Of a stretch of DNA of 64,000 nt, positions 45,108 through 54,300 are shown piece after piece. This stretch comes from Clostridium_AM sp963780135 (GTDB lineage: Bacteria; Bacillota; Clostridia; Clostridiales; Clostridiaceae). A program made the position numbers and the translations under genes. Numbering within the stretch: the stretch's first letter is position 1; every line of letters starts with the position of its first letter. The notes beneath the pieces are model-generated. The model was not told the origin of the DNA. It searched no databases and saw only the letters and a list, made by a program, of their open reading frames with translations. Where the stretch lies: positions 4,464,001 through 4,528,000 of the forward strand of contig CAWAAR010000003.1 in NCBI GenBank assembly GCA_963780135.1, written 5' to 3'.

Positions 45108-46754
45108 TTATCCTAATATTTGCTTTAAATCTTCATCTGCTGTGCTAATTGGTTTTATATCAAAATTATCAACCAAAAATTGTATTACATTAGGACTTAA
45201 GAAAGCTGGAAGGCTTGGACCAAGATAAATTCCTTTCACGCCTAATGAAAGCAATGCTAATAAATCAGCTACAGCTTTTTGCTCATACCAAGATATAATT
45301 AATGATAATGGTAAATCATTAATTCCACACTTAAATGCATCCGCTAACGCTAGAGCTATTCTAACTGCTGAATATGCATCATTACATTGACCTACATCAA
45401 GTAATCTAGGGAGTCCTGCAACTTCACCAAAATCTAGTTTATTGAAACGATATTTTCCACAAGCTAAAGTAAGAATAATACAATCTTTAGGCACTTTTTC
45501 GGCAAACTCAGTATAATAATTTCTGCCTGGTTTTGCACCATCACATCCTCCTATTAAGAAGAAATGCTTAATTTTGCCTTCTTTAACTGCATTTATTATT
45601 GCATCAGCATGGCTTAAAGTTGCTTTATGACCAAATCCTACTAAAATTTCTTTAACTTCTTCATCTTTTAGGAATCCACCTAATTCTAATGCTTTATTTA
45701 TGATTTCAGAAAAATCCTTATGACCATTTTCATCCTTTTCTATATGCTTTATGCCATTAAAACCAACAACACTTGTTGAAAAAATCCTATCTTTGTATGA
45801 ATCCCTTGGTTTCATTAAACAGTTTGTTGTCATCAGAATGCAACCTGGTATACTGTCAAACTCTTTCTGTTGATTTTGCCATGCACCTCCAAAATTGCCT
45901 ACTAAATGAGGGTACTTATTTAATTCAGGATATCCATGCGAAGGCAACATTTCACCATGAGTATAAATGTTTATACCTTTACCTTGTGTTTGTTTTAATA
46001 ACATTTCCAAATCCCTTAAATCATGACCAGAAACTATTATAAATGGTCCTTTTTTAATATTTACATTTACCTTTTGAGGCAAAGGAGATTTATATTTTTC
46101 AGTATTAGCTTTATCTAATACTTCCATAATTTTTACACTCATTTCCCCGGTTTTCATTAAACATTGAATAAGATCTTGAAGTGTTAAGCTATCATCAGTT
46201 AATGCTGCTAAAGCTTCAAAATAAAATTCATCTACCTCATCACTGTTGAATTCGATAAATCTAGCTTGATGTGAATAGGCAGCAATTCCTTTTAATCCAT
46301 ATTTTATAGTTTCTCTAACTGAACGAATATCAGGATCTAATTCTTTATTATACAGTATGCCTGCCTTTTTAGCATCTTCAAGAATCTCCTCTTTGGAATT
46401 TCTTAGATTGTATAATGCTTCTTCATTATTTACATTTTCTTCTCCAAGTTCTTCCCTAACTTGTTCTTTAATTTCTTTAGACTTTTTAAGCATATTCAAA
46501 TGAACTTCAGAATCAAAATTTACATTAGTTAACGTCATAAATAATGAATTTTCCATAAATGAAACTATGGATTTATCAATTTTTTTGCCTTTTTCTATTA
46601 ACTTAACAGCATAACAACTTATCCCTTTTAGTTGATAAATCAACAAATCCTGCATTGCTGCAATTTCTGGGGTCTTTCCACAAACCCCGATTTTAGTACA
46701 ACCTTTTCCTCCTGCAGTTTGTTCACACTGATAACAAAACATTTGTTCTTCCAT
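45108..46754 (-). CDS. hcp: hybrid-cluster protein (hydroxylamine reductase)
   Basis: Reduces hydroxylamine (and, in E. coli, nitric oxide as NO reductase); protects anaerobes against nitrosative stress; cytosolic. 548 residues. N-terminal cluster Cys CYQCEQTAGGKGC (residues 7-19) with GVCGK gives the CX2C..C..C spacing of the clostridial/desulfovibrio proteins. The hybrid-cluster residues occur downstream in GHDLRDLEM, THGEMLP, NCLMKP, GGCDGAKPGR and ACGKYRF. The frame extends 11 codons upstream, but AGGAGGG precedes the ATG at 46754. It appears monocistronic, with a promoter-like sequence upstream and a strong terminator after it. There is no hcr reductase gene nearby. Confidence 0.95.
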   Translation of the reverse strand: MEEQMFCYQCEQTAGGKGCTKIGVCGKTPEIAAMQDLLIYQLKGISCYAVKLIEKGKKIDKSIVSFMENSLFMTLTNVNFDSEVHLNMLKKSKEIKEQVREELGEENVNNEEALYNLRNSKEEILEDAKKAGILYNKELDPDIRSVRETIKYGLKGIAAYSHQARFIEFNSDEVDEFYFEALAALTDDSLTLQDLIQCLMKTGEMSVKIMEVLDKANTEKYKSPLPQKVNVNIKKGPFIIVSGHDLRDLEMLLKQTQGKGINIYTHGEMLPSHGYPELNKYPHLVGNFGGAWQNQQKEFDSIPGCILMTTNCLMKPRDSYKDRIFSTSVVGFNGIKHIEKDENGHKDFSEIINKALELGGFLKDEEVKEILVGFGHKATLSHADAIINAVKEGKIKHFFLIGGCDGAKPGRNYYTEFAEKVPKDCIILTLACGKYRFNKLDFGEVAGLPRLLDVGQCNDAYSAVRIALALADAFKCGINDLPLSLIISWYEQKAVADLLALLSLGVKGIYLGPSLPAFLSPNVIQFLVDNFDIKPISTADEDLKQILG

Positions 46755-46803
46755 ATACAACCCTCCTGAATATTCAAAATATTTCAATTATTATTTTACG
46801 CTG

Positions 46804-46862
46804 ATTTTATGGAATATGCAAGAAAAATATCAATTTTTTTGTATATTTTGTTGAAAGTTCAA
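46804..46862 (-). promoter_or_regulatory. promoter and possible operator of hcp
   Basis: Minus strand: TTGATA (46833-46828), 18-bp spacer, TAAAAT (46809-46804). Upstream, TTGAA-N2-TTCAA (46862-46851) is a short dyad resembling the binding sites of Crp/Fnr-type regulators of hcp (HcpR class); that match is by resemblance only. The gap 46755-47253 holds no gene; an AT-only palindromic stretch lies at 47052-47083. Confidence 0.45.
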
Positions 46863-47051
46863 TTATTTATGGAGTTTTTATATTAATGAAATATATAAAA
46901 ACTTATATTGGTTATTGAGTAAGATTTTTATTGCTTATTTTCTACATTTTTACTTCCAACTTATTTGAATTTTATTCTATAAAAAAATATATAATCTTTG
47001 TTATACAGCAGAATGCGTTGATTTTCTAAAATGTTTTAAAAACGACATAAG

Positions 47052-47083
47052 TTTAAATTTAAATTGAAATTTAAATTTAAATT
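47052..47083 (+). repeat. AT-only palindromic repeat
   Basis: TTTAAAT units are repeated symmetrically around a central G (TTTAAATTTAAATTG-AAATTTAAATTTAAA). It lies 200 bp upstream of the HD-GYP gene. It may be an operator or just a slippage product; no function can be assigned. Confidence 0.55.
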
Positions 47084-47253
47084 AAAAAAAATATAAATAA
47101 ATTCGTTTTTTTTAATTAAAGCTCTTTAGACATATGAAAATACTACGATAATCTATACATATATGCTATATATTGCTAATTAAATTAATAGCATTTTTAA
47201 TTAAGTCTATATATTATGTAAAATAAATTTAATTGTATATGAGGTGAAGTCAT

Positions 47254-48312
47254 ATGTTATCTTCAAAAAAGTCATTACCAATTAATGAACTTCAAGTAGG
47301 AATGATGTCAGCTATGGATGTAAGTTTTGAAGGCAAAATATTGCTAGGTAATGGAGTTATTATTACAGAATCCATAATAAACAGACTAAAAACAAACTAC
47401 ATTATTGAAAGATTGGATGTTTATTTAGATAATGACCCTAGCGAAACTTTAGAACTTAAAATAAAAACAGTACAGGAACTTGAAAATACTCTTAACGAAT
47501 TTTCTTCCAATTTAGAAGATATATTTACTAATATATCTACTTTAAAAGTTCCTGAAATGACTGAAATAAGAACCTTTTCTCAAAAAATTCAAAATGAATT
47601 TAATGCAACTGGAACAGTTATTAAAAATATAGTGTTCTATGGTAGCGGAAATGATTCAATTTATAGGCATAGCGTAAATGTAGCTGCTATTAGTTTTATA
47701 TTAGGAAAATGGTTAGGGCTTAATGAGAAAGAATTAAATTCATTAACTTATTCGGCTATATTACATGATTTTGGCAAAATGGAAATACCTGAAGATATAT
47801 TGAACAAGAAAGATGCTCTCACTCTTAAGGAATATGAGACTTTTAAGACTCATCCTGTAATAAGCTTTCATTTTGTTAAACAAATTCCGTATATAGATTC
47901 TGATATAACACGTTCAGTACTATTACACCATGAAAGAATGGACGGTTCTGGCTATCCACTGCATCTTAAGGACGATAAAATCCCTAAATTTGCTAGAATA
48001 ATAGCTATTGCTGATTTATTTGATGAAATTAGTTCTAATAGACATTCTATAAAAATTAAAGGTCCTTTGGAAGCTCTAAAAATCATTCAAGATTATGGTG
48101 TTACGAAACTTGATTCTAGTTATTGTACTATGTTTTTAAATCATATAGTAAATTATTACATGGGTGAAAATGTACTTTTAAATGATGAGCGCAGCTGCAA
48201 AATTATACAAGTTCAAATGAATGACTTAACCAGACCAATTCTACTGGATGAAAACGGATTCCTTGACTTAAAAAAGGAAAAAGACTTGTTTGTTGAAAAA
48301 TTTGTTATATGA
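47254..48312 (+). CDS. HD-GYP domain protein, probable cyclic di-GMP phosphodiesterase
   Basis: 352 residues, cytosolic. The N-terminal part (1-120) has the DVxFEGKILLxxG pattern found before HD-GYP domains in clostridia. HD-GYP (about 135-300): His/Asp of YRHSVNVA and ILHDFGK, then HHERMDGSGYP, which keeps the GYP motif, and IIAIADLFDEISS. These residues predict hydrolysis of cyclic di-GMP to GMP. GAGGTG precedes the ATG. It is transcribed alone. It could oppose the GGDEF output of the Wsp-like operon (31.5-40.2 kb), but they are not linked in sequence. Confidence 0.9.
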   Translation: MLSSKKSLPINELQVGMMSAMDVSFEGKILLGNGVIITESIINRLKTNYIIERLDVYLDNDPSETLELKIKTVQELENTLNEFSSNLEDIFTNISTLKVPEMTEIRTFSQKIQNEFNATGTVIKNIVFYGSGNDSIYRHSVNVAAISFILGKWLGLNEKELNSLTYSAILHDFGKMEIPEDILNKKDALTLKEYETFKTHPVISFHFVKQIPYIDSDITRSVLLHHERMDGSGYPLHLKDDKIPKFARIIAIADLFDEISSNRHSIKIKGPLEALKIIQDYGVTKLDSSYCTMFLNHIVNYYMGENVLLNDERSCKIIQVQMNDLTRPILLDENGFLDLKKEKDLFVEKFVI

Positions 48313-48385
48313 TACTAATTTAAAAGATACATAAATGCTTAGTTGTATTTTCATATTATTAACTGCCATTGTTAGCAAATAAAAA

Positions 48386-48412
48386 AGGAAGATGTTTAAT
48401 CTTCCTTTTCTT
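48386..48412 (-). terminator. bidirectional terminator
   Basis: Stem AAAAGGAAGAT / ATCTTCCTTTT with loop GTTTA. It ends the HD-GYP transcript on the plus strand (T-run follows) and the 45-aa ORF on the minus strand, with whose last codons it overlaps. Confidence 0.75.
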
Positions 48413-48533
48413 TGTTTTCCTCTATTTTATTATCTTTATCTTCCTCAATTTCAACATCCTCAGGTTTATTAATCAGATAACTAAAATCGGTTAAGTTTTT
48501 ATTTTTTCCTCTACTCGTGTTTTTACGTCCCAA
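48396..48533 (-). CDS. small acidic/basic protein, 45 residues
   Basis: TTG start preceded by AGAGGTGA with seven-base spacing; 45 codons to TAA, which lies in the terminator hairpin. N-terminus is basic (GRKNTSRGKNKN), followed by LTDFSYLINKPEDVE and an acidic tail of Glu/Asp/Lys. The family is not recognised. The clean ribosome site, the length and the terminator placed at the stop support a real gene; a conserved homologue in other clostridia would settle it. The basic-to-acidic layout resembles small sporulation-associated proteins, which is only a guess. Confidence 0.55.
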   Translation of the reverse strand: MGRKNTSRGKNKNLTDFSYLINKPEDVEIEEDKDNKIEENKEKED

Positions 48534-48624
48534 AAAAATCACCTCTTGGTATAGTATACCTTTAAATAAGCATTTTTGCTATTTATTATTTTTATATACT
48601 CTTTATATAAAACTTACTCATTTG

Positions 48625-50535
48625 TTATTTCCCGTTTCTATATGTATGTCCATGTAAATCTTTCATACTTTTTCCTTTAGTAAGTCCAATATGCCATTGG
48701 TTCTTTTTATTCATAGCTGAATAAAACACCTTGTACATACCATTGTTTTTGATAAATGATGCTCTATATATCTGTTTATTATCCCACGCATCAGCATCCT
48801 TAGATGGTGTTAATACTGTAGATGAATTATTAAAACTTAATCCATCTTGTGAAGTTCCCCACATAAGTACTCTATCATTTAAAATTGCTTGCCTTGCTTT
48901 AAAAACACAAAACAAAATTTCATATCCTAAATCTGTTTTAATAACATCTAAGTGCCATGGCACGTAAGAATCTGTTAGATTTAAATTCACTTCCTTTGGG
49001 GCAGACCAGTTAACTCCATCATGACTTTCTATGTATTCACACTTAAGTTTTTCATTTACATACCACATTTTATATGTATTATTTTCAAACATAATGGCAG
49101 GACTTAAACATTCCTTTTCACCATAAAATGAAATCATATTTTGTGGTGCAGACCAGTTAACTCCATCTTTTGAAGTTAATTTTATAATTCTATCCTCTTT
49201 ATCAAAATAAGTAGCTCTATACCAAAGCTCCATTTGGTTAGCTCCTTCATTAAACAGTAAATGAGGATCACTTAAATGACATCCCTTTTGATTCAAACCT
49301 GATACTACAGGATTTTTTAATCCTTTTGGTGTAGACCATTTAGAATCTGTCTGTGATACAAGTATGGATGGGTTTTCATACTGATCATTACCATTAGGAT
49401 AAGGAGTAAATACCATCCAATATTTCCATCCACCCCATTTTTTAGGAAAATACAAAACTTTAGGATGGCAACTTTGATTGCTTCCATCATAAGTTACAGT
49501 TTCTATATACTCTTTAGCATTCATATTACTGACTTCATTAAATATCTTTAAATCTTTGCTAGCTAAAGTAGAATTTCCGCCGATAATCACTGCATTGTTT
49601 ATATTGAAATTATTTGATTTTATAAAACTATTTGTGTATGGATTAACTGTGTTTCCTGTTAAAAGTACTGGTGAAGCATTATTTGCAGCTACTATTGAAG
49701 CTGGCGCACCTTCAATGGCACTATTAATATTTTCACCAGGAATTACAAAAACATTGTCTAATTTTAATTCATCACCAAAATGTTTTATTATCTGTACATT
49801 TGTTTCATATCTATTTTCTCCAAATAATCTGTAGGAATTAGGTAATCTATTTAATATATCATCACTAACAAGTGCTTGTCCTCCCACCACATAAGATTGT
49901 TTTATGGTGTTGTTATTCATATAATCAATAACGCCCGTGCTTATTTCTTTTCCATTTGTAAATATAATTGGCGCTTTCTTTTTACCTGCAATAGAAGCTA
50001 TAGATAATGCATCGGGAAAGTCTTTTTCATTTACAAAAAACATTTCTTCACAAGAACCTATAATAATCGCAATTTTAATGGATATATCCTCTCCATCTTT
50101 TCCAGAAACACGAATTACATTTTTAAAATTTCTTTTAAGTTCATTTTCTACACTTTCAGATGTAATGTCTTTATTTCCAATTAAATAAACATTTTTTGAT
50201 CCAAGTCTAGAAATTTCAGCTTTAGTATTTTTACTTAATGTACTTTTTTCTGTAAACAAAATTGGACAATTCAATTTTGAACCTAAAGGCACTGCACAAA
50301 GAGCTCCTAAAAAATCATCTTGAGAAACAACTATGGCATTTTCAGATGTGCTTTTCCATTGATATTTAGAAGTTAACACCGCAGTCTCTATTTTATCACT
50401 CCCTCCGATTTCTTGCAGGGATACTTTGCTTTCAGTATTACCATAAGCAAGAACTTTTGAGTTAACAAAAATAATGCTTAGTGCAAATAGAATAATAAAA
50501 ATTTGTTTGTAATTCAAAGATGTATGTTTTTTCAT
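48625..50535 (-). CDS. secreted protein with CWB2 cell-wall-binding repeats and beta-propeller
   Basis: 636 residues. Signal peptide (about 1-31: KQIFIILFALSIIFVNS..VLAYG) leads to three cell-wall-binding type 2 repeats (about 35-330); segments such as VYLIGNKDITSESVENEL, SYVVGGQALVSDDILNRL and NAVIIGGNSTLASKDLKIF are typical. CWB2 repeats bind anionic cell-wall polymer in clostridia. The C-terminal half (about 345-620) has repeated SxDGxNWS and WY/WxxF patterns (ESHDGVNWSAP twice) and LHxDPHLLF, which resemble a five-bladed beta-propeller of glycosidase-like (GH32/43 or DUF377) type. No catalytic triad is claimed. It is monocistronic. Confidence 0.85.
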   Translation of the reverse strand: MKKHTSLNYKQIFIILFALSIIFVNSKVLAYGNTESKVSLQEIGGSDKIETAVLTSKYQWKSTSENAIVVSQDDFLGALCAVPLGSKLNCPILFTEKSTLSKNTKAEISRLGSKNVYLIGNKDITSESVENELKRNFKNVIRVSGKDGEDISIKIAIIIGSCEEMFFVNEKDFPDALSIASIAGKKKAPIIFTNGKEISTGVIDYMNNNTIKQSYVVGGQALVSDDILNRLPNSYRLFGENRYETNVQIIKHFGDELKLDNVFVIPGENINSAIEGAPASIVAANNASPVLLTGNTVNPYTNSFIKSNNFNINNAVIIGGNSTLASKDLKIFNEVSNMNAKEYIETVTYDGSNQSCHPKVLYFPKKWGGWKYWMVFTPYPNGNDQYENPSILVSQTDSKWSTPKGLKNPVVSGLNQKGCHLSDPHLLFNEGANQMELWYRATYFDKEDRIIKLTSKDGVNWSAPQNMISFYGEKECLSPAIMFENNTYKMWYVNEKLKCEYIESHDGVNWSAPKEVNLNLTDSYVPWHLDVIKTDLGYEILFCVFKARQAILNDRVLMWGTSQDGLSFNNSSTVLTPSKDADAWDNKQIYRASFIKNNGMYKVFYSAMNKKNQWHIGLTKGKSMKDLHGHTYRNGK

Positions 50536-50648
50536 AAATAAATTAACCCCCAGATCAAATTTTATGTTTATTTTACAAATGAGTTATCGGAGTTTGTTAA
50601 TAAATCTTTAGGTTTCCGAGTGAATTTTCGAAAATTAGCTCCCACATA

Positions 50649-50728
50649 ATAAGCAAAATGCGACACAACTTTTTTTGAGAGGACAATTGTCCTCTGTCCT
50701 ATCAGAAAAGTTGCGTCGCATCATTTTT
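50649..50728 (+). repeat. palindromic intergenic repeat, ATGCGA type
   Basis: Left arm AAAATGCGACACAACTTTTTTTGA pairs imperfectly with TCAGAAAAGTTGCGTCGCATCATTTT on the right. The centre holds GAGGACAATTGTCCTC, a 16-bp palindrome that shares GAGGACA with the repeat at 6331-6452. It lies downstream of the TetR gene (minus) and upstream of the CWB2 gene. Confidence 0.75.
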
Positions 50729-50745
50729 ATATTGATAAAGTACGC

Positions 50746-51345
50746 TTATTTACAAAGCAGTGATTTTAAAATCAATTCTATATATCTAGACCTAATAAGT
50801 TTTTGATTATAATCAATACCTGAAATTTTTTGTGTATAGTTTCCAAGTAGCAGCGGAAACTCTAATGCACTAAGAGCCTGAAAAACCTTCATATCTAATA
50901 CTTCTTGATTTTCATCTACTCCAGCTGCTTTTAAAGTGTTTGCAATTTTTCCATAGCCAGTCTCTTTTAAAAACTGTATATATTCAGATTGAATATTGCA
51001 ATTGCCAATGCCATGATTTACAATGTTTCTAAATATATCTGGATATTCTAGTGTTGCATCTGAATAATTTTGTAAAAATTTTTTCAATCTTTCTTCTGGT
51101 GCAATCTGGTCATTTTCAAGTATTTCAAAGCATTTTATTATACTTTTTGAAAACACCTTCATAACCTCATCAATTACATTGTCCTTGCTGCCAAAATGAT
51201 AATTAACTGCTGCTATGTTAACCTCTGCTAAGCTAGCGATTTTCTTAATAGTAACTTTTTGAAAGCCTTCACTACCAATTATATTCAAAGTTGCCTCTAA
51301 TATTCTTTCCCTAGTTGACTGCTTACAACCCCACCTTATATCCAT
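50746..51345 (-). CDS. TetR-family transcriptional regulator
   Basis: 199 residues. N-terminal helix-turn-helix (about 12-58; TRERILEATLNIIGSEGF..KVTIKKIASLAEVNIAAVNYHFGSKD), then a ligand-binding/dimerisation region. It starts 12 bp after the 1432-residue gene and is most likely co-transcribed, so it may regulate its own operon through the repeats at 55700-55733. Its ligand could be an acyl-CoA or a product of the neighbouring enzyme, which is inference only. AGGAGTG precedes the ATG. Confidence 0.9.
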   Translation of the reverse strand: MDIRWGCKQSTRERILEATLNIIGSEGFQKVTIKKIASLAEVNIAAVNYHFGSKDNVIDEVMKVFSKSIIKCFEILENDQIAPEERLKKFLQNYSDATLEYPDIFRNIVNHGIGNCNIQSEYIQFLKETGYGKIANTLKAAGVDENQEVLDMKVFQALSALEFPLLLGNYTQKISGIDYNQKLIRSRYIELILKSLLCK

Positions 51346-51357
51346 TACATATCACTC

Positions 51358-54300
51358 CTATTGATAGGTCTTTAAATTACACTTATATTTTAAATAATCC
51401 TTAGACGAGTTTTCTTCCTTATCGGAGTCAACTCCATCTAAATTTTCAAAGGCAGCGGAAAGCATAAGTTTTATTCTGTTTAACTGATTTACTTCACTAG
51501 CACCAGGGTCATAATCTATAGCAACTATGTTAGTTCCTTTGTAAACTCTCTTTAATTCCTTCATTATACCCTTTCCGGTAACATGATTAGGCAAACATGC
51601 AAAAGGCTGCATACAAACAATATTTTTAACTCCACTTTGTATAAGCTCTACCATTTCTCCAGTTAAAAACCATCCTTCTCCTGTCTGATGACCTAAAGAA
51701 ACAACAGTTGATGCTCCCTTAGCTATATGTTCTATAGACTTTGAAGTATTAAACCTAACACTTTTTCTTGTAGCCTTCTTATAGGTTATTCTGTAAAGTT
51801 CAATAAGAGCTATAGCTGTTTTACCTAAAATTTGAGAAAGTTTTTTTCCTGATAAATATTTATATTTGTAGTCTGAATCAGTAGCACAATATAGTAAAAA
51901 ATCCGTAAAGTCTGGTACTACTACTTCTACCCCTTCTTCTTCCAAAATATCTATTATATTATTGTTAGCCGTTGGATGGAATTTTACAAGTATTTCTCCT
52001 ACCAATCCAACTTTTGGTTTTAATTTATTGTTTATTTCTAAATGATCAAACTCATCTACAATAGCTAGGATATTATGCTTAAAAGTACTTCTATCTCCTT
52101 TTTTCAAAGAGTTTTTACATATATCTACCCATTTTTCATAAAGCTTGTTAGCTGAACCTAATTCAATTTCATAAGGTCTTACTCTATATAGAACCTTCAT
52201 AAGCAGGTCACCATAAATAAGTGCCATCATAGCTCTATTAAGTAAACTTAAGGATATATTAAAGCCTGGATTTCTTTCTATTCCTTTTGTATTTAATGAA
52301 ATTACCGGAATATTATCAAATCCTGCGTCCTTTAATGCCTTACGTAAAAATCCAATATAGTTTGTTGCCCTGCAGCCTCCTCCAGTTTGAGATATCATAA
52401 CTGAAGTATTATTCAAATCATATGCACCTGATTTCAGAGCTTCTATAATTTGTCCTATTACAATTATTGCCGGATAACAAGCATCATTATTTACATATTT
52501 TAATCCTTCATCCACAGCTTTTTTATCCTGAGATGGTAGTATTACTACATTATAACCACTTTGTCTAAAAGCTTCTTGTAAAAATTGAAAATGTATAGGT
52601 GACATTTCTGGAATTAAAATAGTATGATTTTTTTTCATTTCTTTAGTAAATATAATCTTTTTATATCCACTTTTAATCTTTTTAAGTTTAAACCCACTAT
52701 TTTCTCTTTCTTCTGTGGCCGCTTTAAGTGAACGAAGCCTTATTCTTATAGCTCCTAAATTATTTCCTTCATCAATTTTAAGAGATGTATATATCTTTGA
52801 ATTATGATTTAGTATCTCTTGAACTTGATCTGTTGTAACTGCATCTAAACCACATCCGAAAGAATTTAATTGTACTAATTCCAGTTCCTTTTGCAAAGCA
52901 GTAAAGCTAGCTGCAGCATAGAGTCTAGAATGATACGCCCACTGATCCACCACTCTAAGAGGTCTTTCTACTTGTCCAAGGTGAGCCACCGAGTCTTCTG
53001 TAAGTACTGCCATATTAAGTCCATTAATTAAATCCGGTATTCCATGATTTATTTCCGGATCAATATGATAAGGTCTTCCTGCCAGTACTATTCCCTTAAT
53101 TCCTTTTTCTTTAATAAGTTTAAAAGCATCTTCCCCAGCTTTTTGTATATCTTTTCTGAAATTTTCCTGCTCTGTCCAAGCTTTATCTACTGCAAAGTTA
53201 ATTTCTTTCTCGCTTATACTAAATTCTTTTAATTCTTCTGACAATCTCTTTGCTAATCTCTTTTTATGACTAAAAGGCAAGAAAGGTTTTATAAATCTTA
53301 TATTTTTTTCTTTTATCTCATCTACATTGTTTTTAATTACTTCAGGATAAGATATTACAATAGGACAATTATAATGATTATCCGCATCTTTTTGTTCCTT
53401 ATTTTCATGAGTAATACAAGGATAAAAAATAGTTTTCACGCCTTTTTCTATAAGATTCATAATGTGTCCATGGACCATTTTTCCAGGATAACACACTGAT
53501 TCTGAAGGAATTGTTTCAATTCCCTTTTCATATACTTTCTTTGAAGACCTTGAAGACAATTCTACCTTGAAACTAAGTTCAGTAAAAAAAGTAAACCAAA
53601 ATGGATAATCTTCATACATATTTAACACCCTTGGTATACCTATTGTTCCTCTTTTTGCTTCTTCCTCTTTTAAAGGCTTGTATTTAAATATCCTTTTGTA
53701 TTTATATGCAAATAGATTTGGTAATAAATTTTCTTTCTTTTCTTTGCCAACTCCTCTTTCACATCTATTACCTGATATGAACTTTTCTCCATTGCCAAAT
53801 TTGTTTATAGTAAGCATGCAATTATTTGCGCACAAACCACATCTTGTCATACTAGTTTGTATTTGAAGTCCATTTAACTCATCTTCATTTAAAAGCTCAG
53901 TATTATATCCCTCTGCATATTTTTCTTTAGATATTAAAGCAGCTCCAAAAGCTCCCATTATTCCTGCAATATCTGGTCTTATAGCTTCTCTTTCAGATAA
54001 AAGTTCAAAGCTTCTTAAGACCGCATCATTGTAGAAGGTTCCTCCTTGTACAACAATTTTCTTTCCTATTTCTTTAGGATTTCTTATTTTAATTACTTTA
54101 AATAATGCATTTTTAATAACTGAATAAGACAATCCTGCAGAAATATCTCCTACTGAAGCCCCTTCTTTTTGAGCTTGTTTAACTCTTGAATTCATGAAAA
54201 CTGTACATCTTGAGCCCAAATCTACTGGCTTTTGAGAAAGTACTGCCTCTCTTGCAAATTCCCTTATACCCATACCAAGCGAATTGGCAAAAGTCTCTAA

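Noticed and set aside
47052..47083. AT-only palindrome considered as replication origin or DnaA region
   Set aside because: No DnaA-box cluster, no replication genes and no partition genes nearby.
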